From positions 1,116,001-1,180,000 of the forward strand of contig NZ_CP013661.2 of assembly GCF_001465835.2 (NCBI RefSeq): a stretch of 64,000 bases of DNA. Direction: 5' to 3'. The translations under genes and the position numbers were made by a program. The notes beneath the pieces were generated by a model that was not told the origin of the DNA, made no database searches, and worked only from the letters and a program-made list of their open reading frames with translations. Below are positions 34,346 to 42,543 of the stretch, in pieces; position 1 is the first letter of the stretch, and each line of letters starts with the position of its first letter. This stretch comes from Planococcus kocurii (lineage in GTDB: Bacteria; Bacillota; Bacilli; Bacillales_A; Planococcaceae).

Positions 34346-35824
34346 ATGGCACGAACGGTATTAGTAGTAGGAGCTGGTATTGGCGGATTAACGGCTGGTT
34401 CGTTACTCGCAAAAGCAGGTTGGCCGGTAACGCTGTTGGAAGCTTCTTCTGAACTTGGCGGCTGCGCTAGCAAATTCAAACGCAATCACTATTTATTCCC
34501 TGTCGGTGCAACGCTCGGCATGGGGCTTGAATCCGGTGGTATCCACGACCGTGTTTTTCGCTACCTCGGCAAACCGCTGACGATTGAGCCGCTGGAACGT
34601 GTGATGGAAATGGTCCATCCCGAAGCGACTTTTGTTTTTCATAAAGATCGCTTGCGCCACGTCGGTGAAGTCGCAGCGCACTTCCCTCAACATAGCGACC
34701 AAATCCACGCATTCTACAAAGAAATTTTTCATACTGCGACCATCGTTCGTACCTTGATGGACCCGCTCCCAGTGTTGCCTCCCACAACAGTTAAAGAATG
34801 GGCGTTTTTGACAACATCTATGCGTCCAAAACACCTGAAGCTATTGCCTTTTTTCAATCAAACCTTGGATCAGCGGCTAAAAAAACATGGACTTGCTGAC
34901 TTAAAAGAATTTCGCCAAATGCTTGATGGGTTGTTAATTGATAGCATGCAAACCGGTAGTGAAAATGTGGCGTATTTATTGGCTGCGGTGGCACTCGATA
35001 TTTATCACGAAGGTGCATACTACGTTCCTGGTGGCTTGTATCGTTTTGCTGAATTAATGGGCGACAGCCTGAAAGACAACGGCGGTGTACTCAAAAAACG
35101 CCGTACCCTTGAAAAGTTGGAACGACAAGGCGAACAATGGATTGCGACTGATCATCGTGGCAATGTCTACGAAGCAACCGACGTTATCCTCAATGTGCCG
35201 ATTCAGCAATTGCCCCAAATTTTGGCACCCGAGTTGGTAGCAAAATTGAAATTTCCGCTACGCGATGGCATTGCGGGTGAAACGTGGACGACGATGACGC
35301 TGTATTTAGCAATCGATTCGACAAAACTTCAAGAGGCCTTACCACGGTTCCGTCAAATTTCTACGGGGGATGGGCTTGACGCAGGTGGTCATTTTTTCAT
35401 GTCTTCTTCTGTTCCCGGTGACGAATTACGTGCGCCCGAAGGCTTTCAGACCGTGACGATTTCTACACATTCGCGCATTGAGGACTGGAACACACAAGAA
35501 AAATACGAGTCGAGTCGAACGGTTTTGACAGAGCGTATGCTGCAAGCCATTGAGAAGCTTATTCCAGAATTCCGCGCTTCTATTGTTCATATGGAAAGTG
35601 GTGCACCAAAAGCCTGGGAACGGTTTGCAGGTCGGACCAATGGGTTAGTCGGGGGATTTCCTCAAACTTTGGATGCAGCTTTGTTTCATTCGATTTCGCA
35701 TCGTTCTGGATTGCCGAATCTGTATGTCTGCGGCGATCACATTTTTCCAGGCGGTGGAACAATCGGCGCAGCGGCTAGCGGCATTCACGCTGCACGCTCG
35801 GTTTCTGGCAAACGCTTGCTATAA
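34346..35824 (+). CDS. CrtI-like FAD-dependent oxidoreductase (carotenoid desaturase/isomerase superfamily)
   Basis: A 492-residue flavoprotein: N-terminal FAD-binding VVGAGIGGLTAGSLLAKAG (5-23) followed by LLEASSELGGCASKF, and the C-terminal FAD motif LPNLYVCGDHIFPGGGTIGAAASGIHAA typical of phytoene-desaturase-like enzymes. It may desaturate or isomerise a carotenoid; Planococcaceae are often pigmented, but no other crt gene is in the window, so the substrate is open. AAGGAG lies 9 bp before the ATG at 34346. Confidence 0.85.
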   Translation: MARTVLVVGAGIGGLTAGSLLAKAGWPVTLLEASSELGGCASKFKRNHYLFPVGATLGMGLESGGIHDRVFRYLGKPLTIEPLERVMEMVHPEATFVFHKDRLRHVGEVAAHFPQHSDQIHAFYKEIFHTATIVRTLMDPLPVLPPTTVKEWAFLTTSMRPKHLKLLPFFNQTLDQRLKKHGLADLKEFRQMLDGLLIDSMQTGSENVAYLLAAVALDIYHEGAYYVPGGLYRFAELMGDSLKDNGGVLKKRRTLEKLERQGEQWIATDHRGNVYEATDVILNVPIQQLPQILAPELVAKLKFPLRDGIAGETWTTMTLYLAIDSTKLQEALPRFRQISTGDGLDAGGHFFMSSSVPGDELRAPEGFQTVTISTHSRIEDWNTQEKYESSRTVLTERMLQAIEKLIPEFRASIVHMESGAPKAWERFAGRTNGLVGGFPQTLDAALFHSISHRSGLPNLYVCGDHIFPGGGTIGAAASGIHAARSVSGKRLL

Positions 35825-35858
35825 AAAAAATGCCTGCAGAAAACTCTGCAGGCATTTT
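35823..35858. terminator. Bidirectional terminator
   Basis: A 14-bp perfect stem AAAATGCCTGCAGA/TCTGCAGGCATTTT between convergent genes, with A- and T-runs on either side. Confidence 0.92.
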
Positions 35859-36536
35859 CTAATTGATCCATTTATAACCGATTCCCCACACCGTCTGGAA
35901 GTGTTCGTCCACAGGAAAGCCAGCTTGGCGCACTTTTTCACGGACGTTGCGAACATGTGAATCGACCGTCCGTCCTTCTGTTTCTGAGTCGAAGCCCCAA
36001 ACCAATTCCAAAAGACGGTCACGTTCGAATACTTTGTTTGGATTTTTCATTAACAGTCCCAGCATTGAAAACTCTTTCGGCGTCAGACGGATCAGTTGGT
36101 GATTATAGCTCAACTCGAAACGATCTTCTTCCCATACCAATCCTTTTAACTCGATTCGTTTTGCAGGAATCGTTCGGCGCAGTAAAGCTTCCATACGTGC
36201 TAGCAATTCTTCTTCACCGAAAGGTTTGGTCATGTAATCGTCCGCACCAAGGCGCAGTCCTTTCACAATATCTTCTTGTTGTTCGCGCGCTGTCAGCATA
36301 ATGATTGGTACATTAGAAAATCCACGAATATTTCGACAGACTTCAAAGCCATCCATATCAGGCATCATGATGTCTAACAGTACCAAATCGAACACCTCGC
36401 TTTCCAGTAAATCCAGCGCCTGCTTGCCGCTATCCGCTTTTGAGCAAATATAATCATGTGGCTTCAAGTAAAGCGCCACTAAATCAAGCATCCGTTTTTC
36501 ATCGTCTATTAACAATACTTTATGAATGGTCCACAC
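35859..36536 (-). CDS. OmpR/PhoB-family response regulator
   Basis: A 225-residue regulator: receiver domain (VLLIDDE, phospho-acceptor Asp in LVLLDIMMPDMDG ~54, Lys of the TKPFGEEEL loop ~104) and a winged-helix Trans_reg_C domain (~130-223, LTPKEFSMLGLLMKNPNKVFERDRLLELVWG). It overlaps the kinase gene by 17 bp. The start is awkward: GTG 36536 abuts AAGGGG, leaving no normal spacing, so a non-canonical start a few codons later is possible. Probably controls the adjacent lipoprotein genes. Confidence 0.92.
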   Translation of the reverse strand: MWTIHKVLLIDDEKRMLDLVALYLKPHDYICSKADSGKQALDLLESEVFDLVLLDIMMPDMDGFEVCRNIRGFSNVPIIMLTAREQQEDIVKGLRLGADDYMTKPFGEEELLARMEALLRRTIPAKRIELKGLVWEEDRFELSYNHQLIRLTPKEFSMLGLLMKNPNKVFERDRLLELVWGFDSETEGRTVDSHVRNVREKVRQAGFPVDEHFQTVWGIGYKWIN

Positions 36537-37908
36537 CCCTTTTCAATTGGACAGTAACAGCTGTACCTTCTCCAAATTGACTGTCCATCCAAATTTGTCC
36601 ACCATGCGATTCCACAATTTCTTTGGCAATTGCTAGTCCAAGTCCCGATCCGCCACGTTCACGCGATCTCGATTTTTCCACACGGTATAACCGATCAAAA
36701 ACAAACGGCAATTCTTCTTCAGGTATTCCCTGACCTTCATCGGTAATGCAAATGGTGATATTCCCTGCTTCTTGCCTGCATTCTATTGTCACGCGTCCTC
36801 CGGCGAAAGAATGTTTGCGAGCATTGTCTAAAATGTTCAACAGTACTTGTTGAATGCGTTCCGGATCAATTGATGCCGGAACATCTTCCTCGCAGTTGAC
36901 TGACAGTTCGATTTCTTGGTCATCAAATGCAGGCTTGACCAACACTGCGACCGAGGTCAATAATTCCACAATGGAAACGTCTTGTTTTTGAATCGTGAAT
37001 TGATTGCGGTCGAGCTTCGCCAGTTCAAACAAATTTCCGACCAACACGGTCAAATGAGCGGCTTCTTCACGGATGATGCCCATGTATTCCTCACGTTCAC
37101 GTTCTGTCGTATCTGACCGGTCCAGAATATCAGCATAGCCTTTAATATAAGTCAGTGGCGTTCGCAGTTCATGTGAAATACTCGATAGGAATTCATTGCG
37201 AGCATTTTTCAATCGATCAAGATCGGTCGATAATTTGGTGATGGCATTTGCTAATTCGCCAAGCTCATCGTTTCGATCACTCGTCAAATTCACTTGATTG
37301 TCTCCTTGACTCAATTGCTCAGTCGCTTCTTTCATGCGGATTAGCGGCAGTGTAATGATCCGCGACAACAGCAAAATCGTAACGATCGTTAAGACAACCG
37401 TAATAATCCCGACTAATAAAAATTGGTTTTTCAAATGATCGACAATGCGCTTGATATCTTTAGTAGGTGCGAACATAAAGACATGACCCGCATGCTCGTC
37501 GTGAATCGTAATTGGACTGTCTGTTGCGATATAGCGCTTTTTTTGCCAATCTTTTTCAACTATTTTACTATAAATTGGCATTTCCGCAAAATCAGTATGT
37601 TTTAATACTGTCAGCATCTCTGGTTCTAGGTCATCCGAATTGACTAAAATTTCGCCCGTTTCGTCAGTAATGACCGCAATAAAGTCAGTTGCTGCTTCCA
37701 TCATGCCTACGTGTTCTAGCGTCATTTCTTCAAAACTGTCTTCTAATACTTCACTATGTGTGTCACCACGCGCTAATAGATTTTCCATCACTTCTTCAAC
37801 GCGTTCATCAACTAACGTAAAATACAGCGTTGAAAACAAAAATGCTTCAATAATTAAAATAAAAACAAAAAACAATAACCCGATTTTCAACGATAATTTA
37901 TTGAACAT
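36520..37908 (-). CDS. Sensor histidine kinase
   Basis: A 462-residue kinase: transmembrane helix 1 (~8-30), extracytoplasmic sensor (~31-165), helix 2 (~168-190), HAMP (~190-240), HisKA with SHELRTPLTYIKGYADIL (His ~248) and HATPase_c with NILDNARKHS (N-box), DEGQGIP (G1) and GGSGLGLAI (G2). AAGG/GGAGG lies 5 bp before the ATG at 37908. Paired with the response regulator downstream. The stimulus is unknown; the Met/His-rich neighbours suggest a metal or envelope signal. Confidence 0.92.
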   Translation of the reverse strand: MFNKLSLKIGLLFFVFILIIEAFLFSTLYFTLVDERVEEVMENLLARGDTHSEVLEDSFEEMTLEHVGMMEAATDFIAVITDETGEILVNSDDLEPEMLTVLKHTDFAEMPIYSKIVEKDWQKKRYIATDSPITIHDEHAGHVFMFAPTKDIKRIVDHLKNQFLLVGIITVVLTIVTILLLSRIITLPLIRMKEATEQLSQGDNQVNLTSDRNDELGELANAITKLSTDLDRLKNARNEFLSSISHELRTPLTYIKGYADILDRSDTTEREREEYMGIIREEAAHLTVLVGNLFELAKLDRNQFTIQKQDVSIVELLTSVAVLVKPAFDDQEIELSVNCEEDVPASIDPERIQQVLLNILDNARKHSFAGGRVTIECRQEAGNITICITDEGQGIPEEELPFVFDRLYRVEKSRSRERGGSGLGLAIAKEIVESHGGQIWMDSQFGEGTAVTVQLKRGVDHS

Positions 37909-37942
37909 AGCAACCTCCATCGTTATGAAGCATCTCTCTTCA

Positions 37943-38869
37943 TTACTCCACTTGTCCAGCTTTCAGAATTTGCTGCCACTTATCATTTTCAAAAACAAAG
38001 GCGTGGCCAGCTGCTGTATAAATGACCCGTTCTTTTGCGTCAGACGGATTTTGCGCGATGTACAAAACTCCGTCTTCTGGCAGGTCAGGCAATTCGAGCA
38101 TCTGCTGCTCACCATTTCCCCAAGTATACTGGATGAGCTCTGCTTGTGTACTGAAAGTTGCAAAATACAAAGTGTCTTCACTGAAAAACACAGCAGTTCC
38201 GGTGAGGCCCTCTTCTGTCAACAATGTGAAGGTGTCCCCGCCATCTTCCGATAAGAAAATTCCTGCCGTCGTCGCTGCAGCAATCAATTGAGAATCGCTT
38301 GGGTGCATGGCAAAAGAAGAAATGTCCCCTTGTAACCCAGATCCATCGACTTGGCTCCAATCTTTTCCTTTATCTTCGCTGCGGAAATACCCAGGTCCCA
38401 TCATTGAATTTTGCTGTGGATTCATCACAAACATGTGATGACTTTGGTAACCAACTGCCATGCCATGAAAATCGGTTTCACCTTCAAAACCCATATGATT
38501 TAACGAGCGACCGCCGTCATCGCTGCGCTGGATGCCCATCGGATTTTGCATCATTGAATCGGATCCTGGGTGTCCTGATGTATAAAAGCCATCATCCACC
38601 GCATTAAATCCCATGTAATCATGCGTATTATCACTCGTCTCAAACCACTCCCCATCACGGTAAATTTTCAAGCCTTCGTGTGATGCAAAATACAAGCCGT
38701 CTTCATTTTCAATATAATTCATCCCATGAACATGATCCATCTGGCCGTCGAATGCTACTTCAAATTCCTCCGTATTTTTGTCGACTTTGGCAGTAGACGT
38801 CTCCGTTTCTCCACAACCCGCAAGCAACAAACTTGTCAGTAAAAAAAGCCATACCCCATTTTTATTCAT
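37943..38869 (-). CDS. Lipoprotein with BNR/sortilin-like beta-propeller (F510_1955-type)
   Basis: A 308-residue lipoprotein: signal peptide and lipobox LLAGC (Cys ~19), then a propeller-like domain with BNR/Asp-box repeats (RSDDGGRSLNHM, RSEDKGKDWSQV, LSEDGGDTFTLL). It is rich in Met and His near the start (QMDHVHGMNY) and middle (HHMFVMNPQQNSMMGPGYF), as in the family called F510_1955 glycosylhydrolase, whose enzymatic activity is doubtful. AAAGG lies ~9 bp before the ATG at 38869. It is divergent from the YdhK-like gene. Confidence 0.82.
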   Translation of the reverse strand: MNKNGVWLFLLTSLLLAGCGETETSTAKVDKNTEEFEVAFDGQMDHVHGMNYIENEDGLYFASHEGLKIYRDGEWFETSDNTHDYMGFNAVDDGFYTSGHPGSDSMMQNPMGIQRSDDGGRSLNHMGFEGETDFHGMAVGYQSHHMFVMNPQQNSMMGPGYFRSEDKGKDWSQVDGSGLQGDISSFAMHPSDSQLIAAATTAGIFLSEDGGDTFTLLTEEGLTGTAVFFSEDTLYFATFSTQAELIQYTWGNGEQQMLELPDLPEDGVLYIAQNPSDAKERVIYTAAGHAFVFENDKWQQILKAGQVE

Positions 38870-39002
38870 TACACTCAACCTTTCATCACTTGATTTTTTT
38901 TATTATAGAGGAAAAGTTTTGAGTTTCGGTGCAGATTCTGCACAGTATTTGCATAATTTCTGGGTAAAGTAAAATCATTCATATAATGAAAGAGGGATTT
39001 AG

Positions 39003-39608
39003 ATGATGAAAAACAAGTTTTTGTTAGTAACCATGTCAACTTTAACGGCCATTACGTTAGCAGCTTGTGGTGATACAGAAGAAACTGAAATGAATCCAGC
39101 CAACCCTGATAATCAAAACGAGATGAATGAAGAAATGGATAAAGATACAGAAGAAGATATGGGTCATGGCGACATGAGTCATTCGAGTTCTGGCGAAGTG
39201 CCCGAAGGACTGATGGAATCTGCCAATCCCACATTCGAAGTTGGCAGCCAAGCTAGCATAAGTGCTGACCACATGGCGGGGATGGATGGTGCTGAGGCGA
39301 CCATCGTCGGCGCTTACGACACGACGGTTTATGCGTTGAGCTTTACACCTACTACTGGTGGTGAGCCTATTGAAAATCACAAATGGGTCATTCACGAAGA
39401 GTTAAAAGATGCGGGCGACACGCCACTAGCAGCGGGTGACAAAGCTGTTATTGCCGCGGATCACATGGAAGGCATGGATGGTGCCGAAGCGACAATCGAC
39501 TCTGCCGAAGAAACCACCGTTTACATGGTCGACTTTACGACTACCGACAGTGGCGAGGAAGTGACCAATCATAAATGGGTAACCCAAAGCGAATTATCCG
39601 CTAAATAA
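39003..39608 (+). CDS. ydhK: YdhK-family lipoprotein (two DUF1541 repeats)
   Basis: A 201-residue lipoprotein: lipobox LAAC (Cys ~22), an acidic Met/His-rich linker (MGHGDMSHSSS) and two tandem ~60-residue DUF1541 units, each with DHM.GMDGAEATI and ...NHKWV. The repeated DHMxGMDG motif suggests binding of a soft metal such as Cu(I)/Ag(I); this is inference. AGAGGG precedes the ATG. It is divergent from the propeller lipoprotein gene across 133 bp, and its terminator is followed by phased array 5. Confidence 0.9.
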   Translation: MMKNKFLLVTMSTLTAITLAACGDTEETEMNPANPDNQNEMNEEMDKDTEEDMGHGDMSHSSSGEVPEGLMESANPTFEVGSQASISADHMAGMDGAEATIVGAYDTTVYALSFTPTTGGEPIENHKWVIHEELKDAGDTPLAAGDKAVIAADHMEGMDGAEATIDSAEETTVYMVDFTTTDSGEEVTNHKWVTQSELSAK

Positions 39609-39611
39609 ATC

Positions 39612-39645
39612 AAAAATCCCCTGCTTTTTGCGTAGGGGATTTTTT
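39612..39645 (+). terminator. Rho-independent terminator after ydhK
   Basis: A 10-bp perfect stem AAAATCCCCT/AGGGGATTTT with TTTTTT on the plus strand. Confidence 0.9.
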
Positions 39646-39674
39646 AATGCGTTTGGTTGTGCGCTGACGTTTGG

Positions 39675-39968
39675 TTACGCTCGTTCAACGCGAAATATGC
39701 ACGTTCCACAACACTTACACACGTTCAACGCGAAATATGCACGTTCCACAACACTTACGCACGCTCAACGCGAAATATGCACGTTCCACAACACTTACGC
39801 ACGCTCAGCGCGAAATATGCACGTTCCACAACACTTACGCGCGCTCAACGCGAAATATGCACGTTCCACAACACTTATGCTCGCTCAGCGCGAAATATGC
39901 ACGTTCCACACCGCTTACGCACGCTCAGCGCGAAATATGCACGTTCCACAACACTTACGCACGTTCAA
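39675..39968 (-). repeat. Phased word array 5: seven 40-bp units, each two 20-bp half-units
   Basis: Seven near-identical 40-bp units start at 39689, 39729, 39769, 39809, 39849, 39889 and 39929. Each contains two copies of a core that reads GAACGTGCGTA or GAACGTGCATA on the minus strand, 20 bp apart, giving about 15 cores with a degenerate one at the left edge. It fills the space between terminators 39612-39645 and 39985-40016. All three plus-strand frames are free of stop codons across it, so long apparent ORFs here are an artefact of the repeat. Confidence 0.95.
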
Positions 39969-39984
39969 AAAAAGCACCATTACA

Positions 39985-40016
39985 CAAAAAAGCACGGCAG
40001 GAAAATCCTGCCGTGC
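39985..40016 (-). terminator. Terminator of nag operon (cassette copy A)
   Basis: An 11-bp stem GCACGGCAGGA/TCCTGCCGTGC and a T6 run on the minus strand, then GTGTAATGGTG. The same terminator and trailing sequence occur in opposite orientation at 45888-45919. Confidence 0.93.
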
Positions 40017-40026
40017 GCTCAGACCG

Positions 40027-40761
40027 TCAGGACAGCAGCGAAATACGCTCACTATACATCTCGATCAATTTGCTATTATGCTCGTCTGCTCCGTCGATAT
40101 TGCCACTTAAGAAGATTGGTGGGGCAAAGCCTGCGTCCGCCATTTCTTTAATGGCTTCGGCGAAAATGGCATTCAGGATAGTTGCTCCGACGACAGTGGA
40201 CGTAGGGCCAAATGGAATTTCAACGCCTTCGTACGCTAAGACCGCATCACCCAAAACCGAATGATTATCAATCACCAGATCCACCGTATTAAACAGGTGT
40301 TTGCCTGTCTCGTGCCGTGAAGACTGGCTTCTGGAATATTCGAGTGAAGTGAGGCCGACAACAAACGCGCCTTTTTCTCGAGCAGCTAATGCTACGTCTA
40401 TTGGCACAGGGTTACGCCCTGAAGTCGAAATAACAAAGACGATGTCACCTGGACGAAAGTCCTGATCTTGCAAGAAGCTTGCTGCGTAATCATGTTGACG
40501 TTCCAGTAGGGAAGATTGAACCGCCCCTTCGTGAAGCATGAGCGGCTCGACGAAAATCGGTTTGATTGGCACGAGTCCTCCTGCACGATAGAACACTTCT
40601 TCCGTTAAAACATGCGAATGACCGCAACCGAACAAATGAATGATGCCCCCAGCTTGAATCGCGCTCGCTACTTTTTTGGCAGCCGCTAGCATTGCTGGTT
40701 TTTCATTTTTTTCCACAGTCTCGAGACGTTCTTGTACTTGCTTGAAATAACGAGTCAACAT
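40027..40761 (-). CDS. SIS-domain sugar-phosphate binding protein (UPF0309 type)
   Basis: A 244-residue SIS protein: GGIIHLFGCGHSHVLTEEVFYRAGG (~38-62) and VFVISTSGRNPVPIDVALAAREKGAFVVGLTS (~108-140) form the phosphosugar site. It matches the UPF0309 family and resembles GmhA/MurQ-like isomerases or lyases; the reaction is not established. It is the last gene of the nag operon, so an amino-sugar phosphate is the likely ligand. GGAGG precedes the ATG. Confidence 0.87.
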   Translation of the reverse strand: MLTRYFKQVQERLETVEKNEKPAMLAAAKKVASAIQAGGIIHLFGCGHSHVLTEEVFYRAGGLVPIKPIFVEPLMLHEGAVQSSLLERQHDYAASFLQDQDFRPGDIVFVISTSGRNPVPIDVALAAREKGAFVVGLTSLEYSRSQSSRHETGKHLFNTVDLVIDNHSVLGDAVLAYEGVEIPFGPTSTVVGATILNAIFAEAIKEMADAGFAPPIFLSGNIDGADEHNSKLIEMYSERISLLS

Positions 40762-40786
40762 AGTAATTTACCTCCAGCACACTTAC

Positions 40787-41056
40787 TTATGCTTCTCCTA
40801 GTCCTTCAGCCACAATCAATTCGTCAACTTTAGCCATTAGTGATTCTTCATCGCTGCCGTCAGCCGTAATTTTGACCGTGTTGCCTTTTGAAACACCTAG
40901 TGACATAACACCCATAATTGATTTCAAATTGACTTCTCTTTCTTTATAAAGCATTTTTACGTCTGCAGAAAATGGCGATACTGCGCCGACTAATTTGGAT
41001 GCTGGACGAGCGTGAAGTCCCTCGTCGCTAGTAATGGTGTACGTTTTTTCAATCAT
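40787..41056 (-). CDS. HPr-family phosphocarrier protein encoded in the nag operon
   Basis: An 89-residue HPr. With the start at ATG 41056 (AAGGAG 8 bp upstream) the PEP-dependent phosphorylation site is exactly His15 (EGLHARPAS) and the HPrK/P regulatory site exactly Ser46 (NLKSIMGVMSLG), so it can work both in sugar uptake and as a CcpA co-regulator; it is not a Crh, which lacks His15. No ptsI follows, so this is either an extra HPr dedicated to the NagE/MurP permeases or a relocated ptsH. Confidence 0.93.
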   Translation of the reverse strand: MIEKTYTITSDEGLHARPASKLVGAVSPFSADVKMLYKEREVNLKSIMGVMSLGVSKGNTVKITADGSDEESLMAKVDELIVAEGLGEA

Positions 41057-41074
41057 GTTCATTTCTCCTTTTGA

Positions 41075-41797
41075 TTATCTTTGAATGTCTGTTGTAAATT
41101 TATAACGATCTGCACGATATGTACTACGAACCACTTCGAATGGAACATCACCAGCTAAATAACTGATGCGTTCAATCATTAAAATAGCTGCAGGTGATTT
41201 GATTTGCAACAGCTCAGCATCTTCTTTTTTCACCAGTCCCGCTTCCATTCGTTGGGTAGCATGACTAATTTTCAGGTGCTGGTTATTTTCAATCATCGCA
41301 TACAGTGACCCTTGCAGCAAATCTGGCTGCAGTCCAGGAAATCGGTCGACTGGCAAATACGTTCGTTCGATTGCCATCGTTTTGTCATCGGCAAAGCGAA
41401 TACGTTCAATAAAATATACTTGATCGTCAGCAGCCAATCGCAAGTCAGCCGCTATATCGATATCCGGGACCAATATTTCAAACCTAATTATTTTATTGCT
41501 CGGTACCATGCCACGCGCCTTCATATCTTCCGTAAAGCTCGTCAAACCATTTAATGGCTGCTCCACTTTCGGAGAAGCCACAAATGTGCCACGTCCTTTT
41601 TCTCGGTACAACAAACCGTCATTGACTAAATTTGTGATAGATTGACGTACCGTCATCCGGCTGACGCCGAAACGCTCGGTCAGTTCTCGTTCAGAGGGAA
41701 TTGCTGTGCCGATAGGAAAGTCGCCTTGCTGAATTTGTTGCTTCAACTGTTCTTCTATCTGACTGTAAATCGGAATCGGCGATTGTTTGTCCAGCAC
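41075..41797 (-). CDS. nagR: GntR-family repressor NagR (YvoA), HutC subfamily
   Basis: About 240 residues: winged helix (LTERFGVSRMTVRQSITNLVNDGLLYREKGRGTFV) and a UTRA effector domain (~85-235) that binds GlcN-6-P or GlcNAc-6-P in B. subtilis NagR. The GTG at 41797 has GAGGAG 8 bp upstream and gives the LDKQSPIPIYSQI N-terminus seen in family members; an overlapping GTG at 41806 is the alternative. It is in the operon it presumably represses, and a fitting operator lies at 45740-45757. Confidence 0.92.
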   Translation of the reverse strand: MLDKQSPIPIYSQIEEQLKQQIQQGDFPIGTAIPSERELTERFGVSRMTVRQSITNLVNDGLLYREKGRGTFVASPKVEQPLNGLTSFTEDMKARGMVPSNKIIRFEILVPDIDIAADLRLAADDQVYFIERIRFADDKTMAIERTYLPVDRFPGLQPDLLQGSLYAMIENNQHLKISHATQRMEAGLVKKEDAELLQIKSPAAILMIERISYLAGDVPFEVVRSTYRADRYKFTTDIQR

Positions 41798-41802
41798 AGC
41801 GA

Positions 41803-42543
41803 TCACTCCTCTTTTGCCGTCACTAAGCTATAAGCATCTTTGTCTACAATCAGTGTGACGTGATTGTGTTCCCATAAAAATGAAGCCGGAAAATCGGTGC
41901 TGATGCGGCCTTCTAAAAATCGTTTTACTGCCTGTGCTTTGTTTTTACCAGAAGCCAGAACGACAATTTGTTCACTTTTTAAAATAGATTGGATGCCCAT
42001 CGTAATGGCATGAGTTGGTACTTCGTCACGATCACTGAAAAATCGTGCATTGCTATTGCGTGTTGATGCCTCAAGTTGAACACAATGAGTCACACTCGTT
42101 TCAGGTGTACCGGGTTCATTAAAGCCGATATGACCGTTCATTCCCATGCCGAGAATTTGTAAATCGGGTGGTCCGATTTTGTCGATTAACTCCTCATAAC
42201 GTTGGCATTCCGCTTCTACTGGAACCGCTTTGCCATTTGGAACATAGGTGTTTTCAAACATAATATCGATATTTTGAAATAATTTTTCATTCATAAAATA
42301 GCGGTAACTATTCGGGTGGTCTCCTGACAATCCACGGTACTCGTCCAAATTGACGGTCCGGATATGCTTGTAAGAAATGTTCCGTTCTTTGACCCCTTGA
42401 ATCAATTTTTCATAAAGACCAAGTGGAGTCGAGCCTGTTGCAAGCCCCAGCACCGAATGGTCATCTCTTTGGATTTGTTGTTCGACTAATTGTGCCGCCT
42501 TGCTGCTCATCTCTTCGTAGTTTTCGACGCAGATCAGTTTCAT
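41803..42543 (-). CDS. nagB: Glucosamine-6-phosphate deaminase
   Basis: A 246-residue NagB: LGLATGSTPLGLYE (~38), NLDEYRGLSGDHPNSYR (catalytic Asp region, ~66-82) and the GMGMNGHIGFNEPGT active-site loop (~133). It converts GlcN-6-P to Fru-6-P and ammonia. AAGGAG lies 8 bp before the ATG, which overlaps the nagA stop by 4 bp; its own end lies just before or overlaps nagR. Confidence 0.96.
   Translation of the reverse strand: MKLICVENYEEMSSKAAQLVEQQIQRDDHSVLGLATGSTPLGLYEKLIQGVKERNISYKHIRTVNLDEYRGLSGDHPNSYRYFMNEKLFQNIDIMFENTYVPNGKAVPVEAECQRYEELIDKIGPPDLQILGMGMNGHIGFNEPGTPETSVTHCVQLEASTRNSNARFFSDRDEVPTHAITMGIQSILKSEQIVVLASGKNKAQAVKRFLEGRISTDFPASFLWEHNHVTLIVDKDAYSLVTAKEE

Noticed and set aside
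39628-40264. Three long overlapping plus-strand reading frames of 160-197 codons over array 5
   Set aside because: They arise because a 40-bp stop-free unit is read in all frames in turn. There is no ribosome site and no codon preference, and all three frames cannot be real at once.
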